Below are positions 1 to 9,788 of a stretch of DNA of 64,000 bases, piece after piece. Below the pieces are notes generated by a model, which was not told the DNA's origin, made no database searches, and saw nothing but the letters and a program-made list of their open reading frames with translations. Location: the NCBI GenBank assembly GCA_951802195.1, contig OX637631.1:868001-932000 (forward strand). The letters are read 5' to 3'. The stretch's first letter is position 1. Every line of letters begins with the position of its first letter. Origin of the DNA: Tausonia pullulans. Its lineage: Eukaryota; Basidiomycota; Tremellomycetes; Cystofilobasidiales; Mrakiaceae. The position numbers and the translations under genes are program-made.

Positions 1-1917
1 ATATGGAAGAGAAAGGGAAAGACTTACCACCTCACTCCTCCACCTCGGCGTTCGGACCTCCAACACCTTGACCTCAATGTCCTTCCCCCTCCTCGTCTTC
101 CTCTGCGCCTTTTGACCCGCGTCAATTCCTTGGTCGGCCATCGTCCGTCGAATCTCCTCCCAGACGCCCTCAGCGAGAGGCGGATCAAGCCCAGAACCTT
201 TGTAGGGGTCCCGCTCGCCCTCGGACGAGTACTCCGAGGACATATAGTCAAAGAGGAGGATGTTCGGATACGACCGAGAGGCGTAGGTCGGGTCGTTTGC
301 GGCCCGAGCCCGCTTCTTCTGCTTCTATGAGGGTGAGGTCGGCAGCGGCGGTCAGACAGAATGAAAGAAGGAAGGCAGGGACAGGGAGGAGAAACGCACG
401 AGATCCTTGCGCGCCCATCGACGCCGACGCTGGGCCTGTTTCGCTTTCATCTCCGCTGTCTCGGGATTGACGGTCGCCTTCCATCTGCGTATGGAGAGAC
501 GGTCAGGTCAAAAACGACGCACGACCAGCCTACCGGGACGGGCGAGAAAAAGAGGAACCGGAACCCACCGCTTCACAAAGTTGATGAAGGCCGTGTTTGC
601 CGCCTTCCACGCTTTGGCGTACGTAAGATCCTCCTCCGGAATTGGACAGACCGCCAGATCGTCTTCCTCCTGATTGAACTGACGAGGGCTCCCGGTGTGG
701 ATGCTGGCGCGAGCGCGGGCGAGGGCGATTTGAGCGTCGTCGAGAACTTGCTTGGCGACTTCCTTGAGCCACTGAGGAGTAGGACGATGGATCAGATCTT
801 GCCCTTTCGCTCCGTAAGCAAGAGGAACGACAGACCTCCTTGCTGTGCTTGGGCGATTTGCGCCAATCTGGCCTTGCCAACACCCGAGGCACGCCATCAT
901 CGCCGTCGACCCAAGTTGGCTCGCCGTCCGGGTCCGGGAGCTCGTCGTGTTCAGCGATGCCCATGGACCAGCGCATCTTGGCTCGGATGGCCGCCTGGTT
1001 GCCCACCGTCGACAGCTCGAAACGTCAGTACAGATATCGCATCAACACGAAAATAAGGAGAGAGGAAGAAAGAAAAGAACCAAGTGAGCAGGCCCAAAGC
1101 CAACAAGAAGGAAAGCCCATAAACTCACCGCGAGCGCCTGCCTCCCCGTCGACATAGCTCTCTTGCCTGTCTCGATGTCGCGCGGGAGCTTGGGGCCCTC
1201 CTTCTTCTTCCTCGGCTTTCTCTTGCGCTTCTGGGTGAGCTCCCGGATGCGAACGCGGAGTCGCTTGACTTCAAGTCGGAGCTCGTCGATCGAGGTCATT
1301 TCGTCGACGTCGGCGTCGAGGTCGTCATCATCCTCGTCATCCTCGTCCTCGTCCTCGTCCTCGTCCTCCTCCCCCTCGTCATCAGCAGCGGAATCGAGGT
1401 CGTCGTCGTTGTTGACAGAAGACATTGACGCCGTCGTCGCTGAGGTTGTCGTCGCCGGCGACGCGTCCTTCACGACACGCGAAGGTTGAGCGACGTCGAC
1501 GCGACGCCGCTTCTTGGGCGGGCGACGACCTCCTTTCGCCTGCCGCTCACCGGGAAGTGTGAGCATGCTGAGCGCCTCGATGGAGTCGATCCCGCTGTTA
1601 TTGGTATGGCTCATCAAGAGATCGTTGCACGGCGGCCCGAGGTGAGAGGCGAAACTAGGGTTGAAGGGGAAGGGGGAGGGAGGAGGGAGAGAGTCCGCAA
1701 GAGTCAGCCGCTGGCCGTGACCAATGCAAGGCGGCTGCTGTAGACAGGAGGAGGAGGAGAGGAGACAGCCCCCGTCGATATGGCTCTCGCGGAGGAGGGA
1801 GGGATCGATGGGGGCAAGGTCGAGTTCAAAGGGAGTGGAAGAAGGTGGGGAGAAGAGGAGCGAGAGTGCACTCTGTCTGGAAGACACCCCTGCGGCGCAC
1901 GGGGCTGGAGTCGGCAT
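1..1917 (-). CDS. Unknown acidic, multi-exon protein (3' end lies beyond the left edge)
   Basis: I do not recognise this family. The gene runs leftwards and leaves the window: a donor site (reverse complement GTAAGT) sits at 22-27. Exons I can support are about 1129 upward, up to about 1015, a piece ending at 569, 400-484 and 28-324. The joins at 569/484 and 400/324 keep frame across clean GT-AG introns. The first exon encodes a basic patch (KKRRRVD, a possible nuclear signal), then a run of Asp/Glu from a GTC/CTC-type trinucleotide repeat at about 1320-1380, then a leucine/arginine-spaced segment that could be a short coiled coil, then a Lys/Arg-rich patch. Later exons are ordinary globular-looking sequence (for example the motif EEDLTYAKAWKAANTAFINF). 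The start is uncertain: ATGs at 2083, 1917 and 1615 are all possible, and the 1615 one begins the part that looks most protein-like. Function cannot be named; a nuclear role is only a guess. Confidence 0.6.
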
Positions 1918-2083
1918 GGAGCTGGGGCTGAAGACCGCCGGGACTGCTGTAGTGGTGGTGTTGGTTGTTGTCCGAAACGTGGGCTAGGGCCATGCCCAGG
2001 GGAGAATAGGGTCGACCGCCAGAATGGTGTTGGATGTCAACCTCAACAGCCAGAGGCGTAGTGTCTGGCGATTCCGTCGTCAA

Positions 2084-4513
2084 TGACCATCCACCAGTTC
2101 ACCAAGTCGATATGCCATCAAAGGTAGCCCACATATGAAGCTCTCAAATTTGGGATCTTGAGCACCGCTGGGAACCAAGCGAGGCGTAAGGGCCACGTCA
2201 GTGATTCGCGCGCGCTGCCCATGACTAGACCAGAGGCTGCAGAAAACCGAAACGCCATCGTCCTTACAAAATCTACATGTGCGCCTGGACTGTGTTTGAT
2301 AGTGAATGAGTGGCGTTTCATCGACCGCAGCGTCGGCTTCTTTGTAAAGACCGGACGCGCCTATCAGCTTTCATTCCTTATCTCCTAACCACCACCCTTC
2401 CTTCCCTCGCACCCAGAATCATCTGTCATGCCCGACACCAGGCTCCTCCTCGCCTTTGGTGATCTCGGCCGCTCACTCAACATCGAGCCGGGCTCGTGTC
2501 GCTTCGAGCATCTCGATCAGAATCTTAAGGTCCAAGGACCTCATACGATTGTGAGCTTCGTCGAGTTGCTTGTCATGATCTTTCTTTGTCTGACTGCCGG
2601 AATCCCTGATTACTGTAGCTTACTGCCTTCTCCGAGCTGACGCTTGTCGAGGGAGACCTCTTTTTCGTATGATCTCTCAACAGCCCGAGAGTCGATGCTC
2701 CCTCGCCCGAGTCGCCCCCAATGTATGATTCCACGTTTGACGTCCCCTTCTTCCCCTGTCGATGCTCAGTTGAGCTTACCCGCACGCGCCTCCCAGGTTT
2801 CGAAGGCCTACATCTGACTTGACGATCACTCTCACATTAAGAAACAAGGCTGGGCATGGAAGCTCCGGGGGGCTTTCCGTGACCCGCTCGTGTCGAAGCC
2901 CTAATCCGTTGTCTTAGCGCACAGGTTTCCCGAGAGCTGGTGCGCGATGGTAAGGGTCGCCCTTACAGTGGTGGCAAATCTCTTCCCGCTCACCAAGGAA
3001 CGCCCGTCCAGGTAAGAGCCTGCAAGAGGTCTCTCCGAGGCCGAGTCTGGCGGTCTAACAAACTGACAAATCGCATCTGTCCATCTGTCCCTTTCCACGG
3101 TTGCTTTTGCACACTCATTAATCTTCTTCTATCGTCCGCAGCGACAAGACCCCGGATCAGCTGATGAGGCACACTCCCACTTGTGTGCGCCTCTTTCGTG
3201 TAAATCCAAGTCAGGGTCAACATCTTTCGTGGCGGCCTGCGTTCAAGGAGCTCGCGGATGAAGCTTAAGGGGCCATGGCTTAAGGATGGCGATGATCCAT
3301 CCGTAAGGTCACTCGCAGAAACAAGATGGAGATCGCCGACGATCATTCGGACGAAGTGCTCAGTACGGGCGTCCACTACGGTCACCTTGTTTGTCGAGAG
3401 CGAGAGCTCTTTGATGGCCGATTCTTCCGTTTGCAAGCTTACTCACGAGCGCGGCTGCACCGCCAAGGGCAAAGCTCTACAGGTCTGCAGAAGGTTATAA
3501 TCTGTATAATTATATCTGGCTTCGATGTCCAGAACCTAAGCTGACGTCTCATTCCCTGTCTTTTCTTTTATTGGGCAAGACAATCATGTGCTGCTGCAAG
3601 AGTCACTCAAAGAGCCTTACGGCAGGTCATTCATGTTTTTGTTGCACTGCGGCCACTGCCATCTGCCTCATGACTCCATAACACCCAAAGTGGCACCACC
3701 CGCCGATCCGCGCATCCAACATGCTCCACGTCAACAGCCCCACTCGAAAGCAATATTGCCACCCTCCGCTCTGATGAAGGCCCGGCCTCGTCAGCGAGCT
3801 CTGTGTGTGATCACTCCTCGCTTCGCCTTGCTCTACGCAACTACTTCTCATAGTCTCCCTATCTTCGACGACAGCCTCTTGCTCAGCCATCCTGTCCTCT
3901 CCAGCCCTCACGTACTCGCTTCTTCATGTCACATCTTCCTCCTTCATTCAAGCCTCGCTGTTTGCAAGCTCCCTAGTCGAGCTCGGGTTACTTCCGTTCT
4001 GATTTTGCCCTCTCACCCCAGCACTGAAGAGACAGCTACCCGACCTTGATCGTCCGCCTCCTCCATTCCAGGCCTCGTTTTTTCCTGCAGGTCATCTTCC
4101 TACTTTGGGACCGCTCACTCATGAATGCTCCTCGGCCGGTGGACTGGAAGGGGAGGGAAACCCGACCCGTTTCGCCCCGCTCTTCTGGATTATTCCACTT
4201 GCCACTTTGCCTCCATCTTCAACCCTGTGTTGGTCCTGAAATGTGGACGCATGGGGGCGTTGCCTTATCCTGAGCCTCAGCGAGGCAAGCTCGGGGCTCT
4301 TATAGCAAACATGCCGACGCCTTCGATCCGATCTCTCGTAGTTGAGCAGATCGCTTGTACCGGTTTTGGGTCTTCTGTACAGACGCGCGCTGGTGTCTCT
4401 GAAATTCATCGGAGGGCACCAGGTGCGCTAGCAGTGGGAAGAGAGACATCGCACCATCGTCACCATACACCACTTCGCCCCTTCTTAGGGCAGGGAGAGG
4501 TAAAAAGATTGAA
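2084..4513. other. Gene-poor stretch, possible decayed gene
   Basis: No intact gene is visible. A short plus-strand frame starts at 2428 (MPDTRLLLAFGDLGRS) and is followed by an intron-like GTGAGC...TGTAG segment ending at about 2620. Short plus-strand frames near 2940, 3260 and 3590 also have protein-like composition but do not join into one reading frame. This may be a decayed gene. I could not assign it to a family. Confidence 0.3.
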
Positions 4514-4585
4514 TGAATGTGAGGTGAATCGAACACCTGTCTCAAGAATGGAAATCTTGAATAATAACCACTATACGACACATCC
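4514..4585 (-). tRNA. tRNA-Gly(TCC)
   Basis: Read on the minus strand, a 72-nt cloverleaf folds without an intron. The acceptor is GGATGTG/CACATTC with one G-U pair, the D-loop contains GG, and the anticodon stem is CAAGA/TCTTG around the loop TTTCCAT, which gives anticodon UCC. The variable loop is AGAC and the T arm is AGGTG-TTCGATT-CACCT. The D stem is weak. A run of five T (minus strand, 4502-4506) just past the 3' end fits a Pol III terminator. The sequence resembles yeast tRNA-Gly(UCC) in the D arm (AGTGGTTAT). A truncated LINE array begins about 80-105 bp upstream of its 5' end. Confidence 0.9.
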
Positions 4586-4665
4586 TTCGAGGTTTAAGGA
4601 CAAGTTATCAATCAATCCATTGTGCATTGATAGTATGTAGACCATAAGCCGTGCACGCAATTTTT

Positions 4666-4690
4666 CTACTTAAATACAAAAAAAAAAAAA
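4666..4690 (+). mobile_element. Minimal LINE 3' tail (ACTTAAATAC + poly-A)
   Basis: The motif TTAAATAC followed by 12-13 A matches the extreme 3' end of the LINE copies at 4691-4968 and 47,444-48,216 (GACTTTAATAC plus A tail). It lies directly before the next copy in the same orientation, so it looks like the remnant of an earlier, almost completely 5'-truncated insertion. The assignment rests on a very short match. Confidence 0.4.
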
Positions 4691-4968
4691 GCTGGTACTG
4701 CCCTCGGTGCCGCTATCGATCCTGGGTGAACAGCAGGTCAGGGGTGGAGAAGTATGGCTAGGCTATAGACCATAGCCACCGCTTGAATTAGCCGGACATT
4801 TTGATATCTTACCTTTTTCTAATGGGCCTATATCCATAACCCATCCTTTGTTTTCCTTCCACCCCTACTTTCATTTTCGCTTTCCTTCTATCTAGCTACG
4901 AATCACCATCTCTCATAGGGTTACCTCGTTCTCCACGTATAACTCATGACTTTAATACAAAAAAAAAA
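4691..4968 (+). mobile_element. 5'-truncated LINE copy: last codons, 3' UTR and poly-A tail
   Basis: The segment starts with the last codons of an ORF ending AAIDPG-stop (TGA at 4727-4729). It continues with about 225 bp of 3' UTR and ends in TTTAATAC plus 10 A. It aligns over its whole length with 47,944-48,216, where the ORF ends GVIDPG-stop and the UTR keeps blocks such as TTGATATCTTACCTTTT, CTAT.TCCATA.CCCAT and GTATAACTCATGACTT. The poly-A tail and 5' truncation are hallmarks of target-primed reverse transcription by a non-LTR element. It sits in the 5' flank of tRNA-Gly on the opposite strand. Confidence 0.8.
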
Positions 4969-6060
4969 TTCCTCACTGCTCTCTCCCACACGCTCCCCTC
5001 CCATTCAGGCTTTCCTTTCCTGCTGGGGGACACTAGAACTGTGCAGAGGGCGAAGAGCTCAACGGGATGAGCCTAAATACCAAGAAACCCTCCAGGGGAT
5101 CAGATGAAACATATCGCTCGTGCCTTCGCTCTCTCAAACTCATTCCGTGGTCGGTACGCATCCCATCGGGAGTACACCATCCACACTGGCACCATAGGAG
5201 CAGATCGCTGCCTTGATCGCTTCTACCTCTACTTCTCGCTAGCCAGCCGAGCTGCACGCTAGAAGATTTTGCCTCTCTCGTCTAGCTCATCTCTACATTT
5301 AGACGGTTAGCAGAATGGCCTCCCAGCCCTCACCAGCGCCGATCGGAAGCGACCCTGGCGTCGGCTCAGGGCCCTTTCCCGAGCCGCACTTGAGGACGTC
5401 AACCTCGCCCTCCATCGTTTCTCCCTCTATGTTTTCCTTCCGGGCAACCATATCGCATCGGCCTGGCCTGCGGACGGCGCACCCACGCCGCACAACAAAC
5501 GAGTGCATGCATTGTGCACTCTTTCTCGCTGCCCCGGTTGGGGCTTCTTCCATCTTTTCAGAGCCCTGTCCTGCGGTGGTGCTGTCTGGATTCCTGCCGC
5601 AGCTCTTGTCCCCCCCACGCTTCCCCCCCTCCCCTCCCTCCCTAGCTAGATTATCTCGCTGTCTCCATAGAGTCATAGCGTCATCTATGCTTTAATCATG
5701 ATTTGCGTAAAAATATGTATAAAAAAATAAGTCAGAGTCCAAATACGTGGATGAGTACTTCCTCTCCCTCGCATCGACCGCAGTTATCTCTATTCCACGG
5801 GTGATTCAACTCTTAGTTGCCGATGTTGCATGCGATTCGACAGTTAAAATGTAATAAAAAGTGGTGGCCCCTCGCAGTACAATCATTGTGAATCATGTTG
5901 TCCGCTGACTTTTTTGTCGTCTTCCCCAGGGTACATGTCTTTCACAAAAAAATGAACATACTCTCCTTAGCTTACACAAAGACAGACGCCGTTTAGTGAG
6001 ACAACCGTCCGATCATCGTACGGCAGATATCCTATCCTCCTAGCTCAATGACACCCTGCA
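4969..6060. other. Intergenic, contains one copy of a dispersed segment
   Basis: No gene is supported. A 126-codon plus-strand frame at 5315 has the composition of chance sequence. The part from about 5629 to 5870 is shared with 48,883-49,112 (annotated separately). Several short A runs occur at 5700-5960. Confidence 0.4.
5629..5870 (+). repeat. Dispersed segment, copy 1
   Basis: It starts with CCTCCCTCCCTAGCTAGAT and ends with TTAGTTGCCGATGTTGC followed by TGCGATTCGA. Both blocks recur in the same order and at similar spacing at 48,883-49,112. In both places the segment lies roughly 650-700 bp downstream of a LINE poly-A tail. The origin is unknown; it may be the 3' part of a duplicated gene or of another element. 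Confidence 0.5.
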
Positions 6061-7031
6061 TCACTGGTAGTACTCCGGCTTCTTGAGACTTTGAGAGACA
6101 GCAAGTCAGCCTGCGGCCTCTACCTCGATGATGTAAGAAGAGAAGAAGTAGGTGGGGGGACTACGCACTGCACGCCCCGCTCGCCCAAGCTCGCGGTAAG
6201 GTCCTCCATCGTCAGCACCGTGCGATCCTTGCCCTGTCGCGTTCAACCATCCGCGTCAGCCAGGCCCTGCGAAAACCAACGGGAAAGCCACAGCGACCGA
6301 CCTTGGCCGGGTTCGTTGGCGGTCGGCCTCGCGCGGCAGGTACGGCGTTCATCCGGACGCGAGCGTGCTGGTACGCGTCTGTCGCGAGGTCCGAGACGAA
6401 CTTTTGGGCAGCGAGCGAAAGGAGGCGCTTGCTGCGGGCGCGTCGAAGTAAGACGAAGGGCCAGGGGTCAGGATGTGAAGAAAGAAGCGTAGCTGGGTGA
6501 GAGTGACAGACAGGCGTGGATCGGAGGACTCGAACCCGGCGCGTTGGAGGTAATATGCCGTGATCTCTTCCGGGATCTGCCAAAATCGTAACGTCAGTTG
6601 AGTGGTTGCACCAGCAAGCATCAAAAACAGTAATGAGGCGAACGCACCAGCGGTTCGTGATCGTCCAGCATGAGCATGAATTCGGCGAGCGTCTTGTCGC
6701 GCGTCGCGGCCTCCTCCTGCTTCTTCGACGGCCCGCTCGGGAGGGGCGGCGGTGGCGGAACAACAGGCGCTGGTGTAGTAGCGACAGCTGAGAAGGATGT
6801 CCCAGGCACTGCTGCTTCTGATGTGGACGTGGATGCCTCGGTGTTGGCTGCAGGAGCGGGTGCGGAGGATGACACGACGGACGTCGAAGAAGGAGCAATG
6901 GCGGCCGGCGAGCCTGGAGGAGCGGGCGAGGGCGTTGAGGTGGACGCCATCGAAGTAGGGGCCGAAAGCGAGGCGAGCGGGGTATTTGTTGGCGGAGGAG
7001 GGTTCATGGTTGGGGGGAAGGTGGCGGTCAA
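6061..7031 (-). CDS. TAF10: TAF10, transcription initiation factor TFIID (and SAGA) subunit
   Basis: TAF10 is a histone-fold subunit of TFIID, shared with SAGA in yeasts, and acts in the nucleus at Pol II promoters. Five exons (7031-6648, 6576-6512, 6431-6302, 6233-6169, 6088-6061) join in frame to a 223-residue protein. Residues 1 to about 110 are Ala/Pro/Ser/Thr-rich. The family core follows: LAEFMLMLDDHEPL, IPEEITAYYLQRAGF, KRLLSLAAQKFVSDLATDAY, then VLTMEDL and the C-terminal KKPEYYQ, all typical of TAF10. The start is the first ATG in the frame; a second ATG eight codons downstream is possible. Introns are 63-81 bp in this gene except the 68-bp and 80-bp ones flanking the small exons; all are GT-AG. 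The gene lies tail-out, with UBC6 upstream on the same strand 930 bp away. Confidence 0.93.
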
Positions 7032-7961
7032 GGGGGATTCTCGTGCCGATGTGACGCGTGTGAATGAGAGGCCGATGACTTGACCACCTTAACGACGGCT
7101 CCGACAATCGCCACCGGTATTTTTTTACGCATACAATCTGTCAGATGGCAGTTTGGAATCGTAAAGGGCTTCCCTCTCTTGTCATTCCGCATGAAAAAGC
7201 TCGTCTGTCGCGAGCGATGAACACTTGTAACCTGACGGCAAGGCCCATGCTTGCCTTCCTTCTGCTCAAAAGGGAAGCCCGCCCCTGGACCCTCGGTTGG
7301 CTCTCAACTTACACCTGGACTCTTCTTTTCTGCAGACATGATCGGTTTACAATCAGTCCGAAACACTTGTCTTCCTATGGAGTCCTAGACACAACCGCAA
7401 ACCTGGCCCTGGCGTTTGCCAGGTCTCTCTTCACGCTGAGAGGCCTATGAACGTTGGGGGGGACAAACCTCTTCCTTCCTCCTTCCGGGGCTGCAAGCAC
7501 CTTGGGATATGCAATGCATGTCCCAGGCTGTCTGTTACCCCATTGACTCGTTCCTCTTCGATCGGGCGAGACGACAAAGCGCGCTCCGCCCCCGCCAGAG
7601 GACTTTTTCAGTTACTCCTCTCACCTTGCCCTTCTCCTTCGCATGCCTGGCTCGGGAATAGATTGGGACTCGCAGACTTGTCTCCAGGGAGAGTTTTTCC
7701 TTGAAATGGAGCTCAGCTTGCATGGGGTGATGAGCTGGCGGGCTTTGTTGGAGGAGACCTTGAAAAGGCTGGGGAGGGCTATTGGTTCACACGCACCGAC
7801 TTTATGCCGCCTGTCTGCTGCCCGCCGTTGATGCACCCTCGACCGCTCAAACGACTTCCATTGAGTGGAGACAAAGGAAATCAACCGAGCCATGGTCATA
7901 AAGCCGAGAGCCACCGAGAAGGAGTGTCATGAAAAAGAAGGGGAGACTAGCTAGCCACACA
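7032..7961. other. Intergenic between UBC6 and TAF10
   Basis: Short frames on both strands have no recognisable domains and no consistent splice pattern. The stretch must hold the TAF10 promoter and the UBC6 3' end. I see nothing else in it. Confidence 0.5.
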
Positions 7962-9610
7962 TTAACCATCCCTCGCCAACAGACTGCTCAACCGCCCGAC
8001 GACAACCGCCGCCAGCACGACGGCGACCCATCGCCAAGTTGAGAACCTTCTAGCCCCGGCTCCCTCTCCTGCACCTCCTGCTCCAGTCGCGGCAGCTCCA
8101 GCTCCTCCAACGGCCACAGCGGCCTTCTTCTCGGCTCGAGCTACAGCTGAAGCCCCGTCAGAGACTGATGAGATTAGACACAAAGTCAGCGAACCCCAAC
8201 CATTCCGCGAGGACTTAGACTTAGATCGGACGCGAAAAGGACGAGAGAGCGTACGCGACGACAATGAGGAGGAAGACGGCGTGCTGACCGATTTCGACTC
8301 GCCTGGGGGAGCGTTCGACCCAGGTACGGAGGGGGTCGGGGGAACGCCCATGTCTGGGACAGGCTTGGGCTGCGGGGTGCAATAGTCTGGGAACATCTCC
8401 TGTTCGGTAGGAAGATGGGGGGAAGGTCAGAGTGCGAGCATAGGAGAAAGCGTGGCAATCGAACGATGGGCGAACCTTGAACTTCTTATTGGACAAGTTG
8501 AAGGCGTGCGACTTGGACGCAAAGGCGACCTTGTCAACCATCGTCGTGTTGATCGCACCGGTGGTGATCTCGTCAGAGAGCATGAACGAGAGCAGACCGG
8601 TAAGGCTTTTCAAGTGGGTCAGCCAGGCGACCAACGAATAAAAAAGAGCCCCTGAACGTACATCGTTGCGACACTCCAAGCTGGATTCCAAGTCGAAGGG
8701 TGGAAGGACGTCATGGACGTGCAGACTGGAGTTCAAGTGGCAGATCAGTGTGGATGTCCAGTCACTGCGTGCACGCGGGATCCGCTGACTCTTCTTCTCG
8801 GGCTGGAAGCGTCCGGAGGGCGTGATCACTGAAAATCAGAATAGAGCGTCAATTTGAGATCCACAAGAAGCAAGGGACAAGCGAGGCTGAACTAACTCTT
8901 GATGCTACAGAGGCGAGCACGCAGGCGAGAGAGCAGTCAGCGTGGGCACACTCCCGGAGGGCCGGGGAAGTGCGAGCGAGGGAGGCACTACGGACTCTGG
9001 GGGCTTGAATGGGCTCCAGGGGCACAGAAAGAAATCAGCCTTATGGCCCATACTTATCTGAGGTCGAGACAAAGCTCACTAGTCTCCGGGGAACATGATC
9101 ATGCCTGAGAGAGGAGGAGAAGTGGAGGACATGTCAATGCTCGCTCGCTATCGGCCCAGAGAACAAAGGCCGAGGGAGGCTGCGAGACAGTGGAACGCAC
9201 CGTAGTACTCTCCACCATCGTAGGGAGAGTCGGGAGGTCCTCGCTGTTAATAAAGAAAGGAAAAAGATCAAGTTCAGACGACCGCATGTTGTGAGAACCT
9301 TGAGACGACAACGAACGAGAATGAAGTGCCCTGCGAGTGGTTGAGGAGGCGCGCAAGGAAGGAAGCCGCGTCAGCGGCGTCGCCACGGCTTCAGCCGGTA
9401 GCGGCCAGAGCTTTCAGCATACAGTTGAGGATGTTCTGTCAATCATGACGGAGGAATTTCAGCAAAAAGCAACAAAGGGAAGAGGGGAAGGTGAAGAGAG
9501 AGACGTCCACGGACCTTCTCGTCGGGAACCGCCCAGGCGAAAGGCGGGGGAGTCTTCTGCATGGCAGCATACTCTTTGGAGAGACGCTTGCGCGCGGCTG
9601 GGCTAGCCAT
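7962..9610 (-). CDS. UBC6: UBC6-type ubiquitin-conjugating enzyme E2 (ER-associated degradation)
   Basis: Ubc6/UBE2J enzymes are tail-anchored E2s that attach ubiquitin to ER-associated degradation substrates, facing the cytosol. About nine exons assemble. The start at 9610 gives MASPAARKRLSKEY, the usual Ubc6 N terminus. Further in come GPPDSPYDGGEYY, YPFKPPDIKMITPSGRFQP, and the active-site block EKKICTSMTSFHPSTWNPAW, whose Cys is the catalytic residue by family knowledge. Then follow TGLLSFMLSDEITTG, a Pro/Ser-rich linker, and a final hydrophobic helix (WVAVVLAAVVVG) ending RLSSLLARDG, the tail anchor. The frame is open upstream to an ATG at 9790, but that would add residues unlike the family and run into RAD9. 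Introns are short; some exons encode fewer than 15 residues. It is transcribed divergently from RAD9, with 178 bp between the two ATGs. Confidence 0.9.
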
Positions 9611-9788
9611 GGCGCCGAACAGAAGGGTGGAAGAGGGAAGGGTGGGTGCTGGAGGGGAGGTGGCGGTTGGGAGGGCAGTCGGGGCCAGGCCGCGCGGGAA
9701 GGGTGGACGACGCGCGACGCGGACAACCGAGACACCTCCCTCGCGACCACAGACGGTAACCGCCATCATCGATTCAGGTCCGGGCGAC

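Noticed and set aside
1163-1489. Plus-strand Ser-rich frame of 108 codons
   Set aside because: It is the antisense shadow of the Asp/Glu repeat of the minus-strand gene.
5315-5695. 126-codon protein gene
   Set aside because: No domain, no homologous blocks in the second copy of the segment, and codon composition unlike the real genes nearby.
6524-6536. Perfect Pol III B box (GGTTCGAGTCC on the minus strand)
   Set aside because: It lies inside TAF10 exon 2, coding for AGFESS, and no tRNA can be folded around it.
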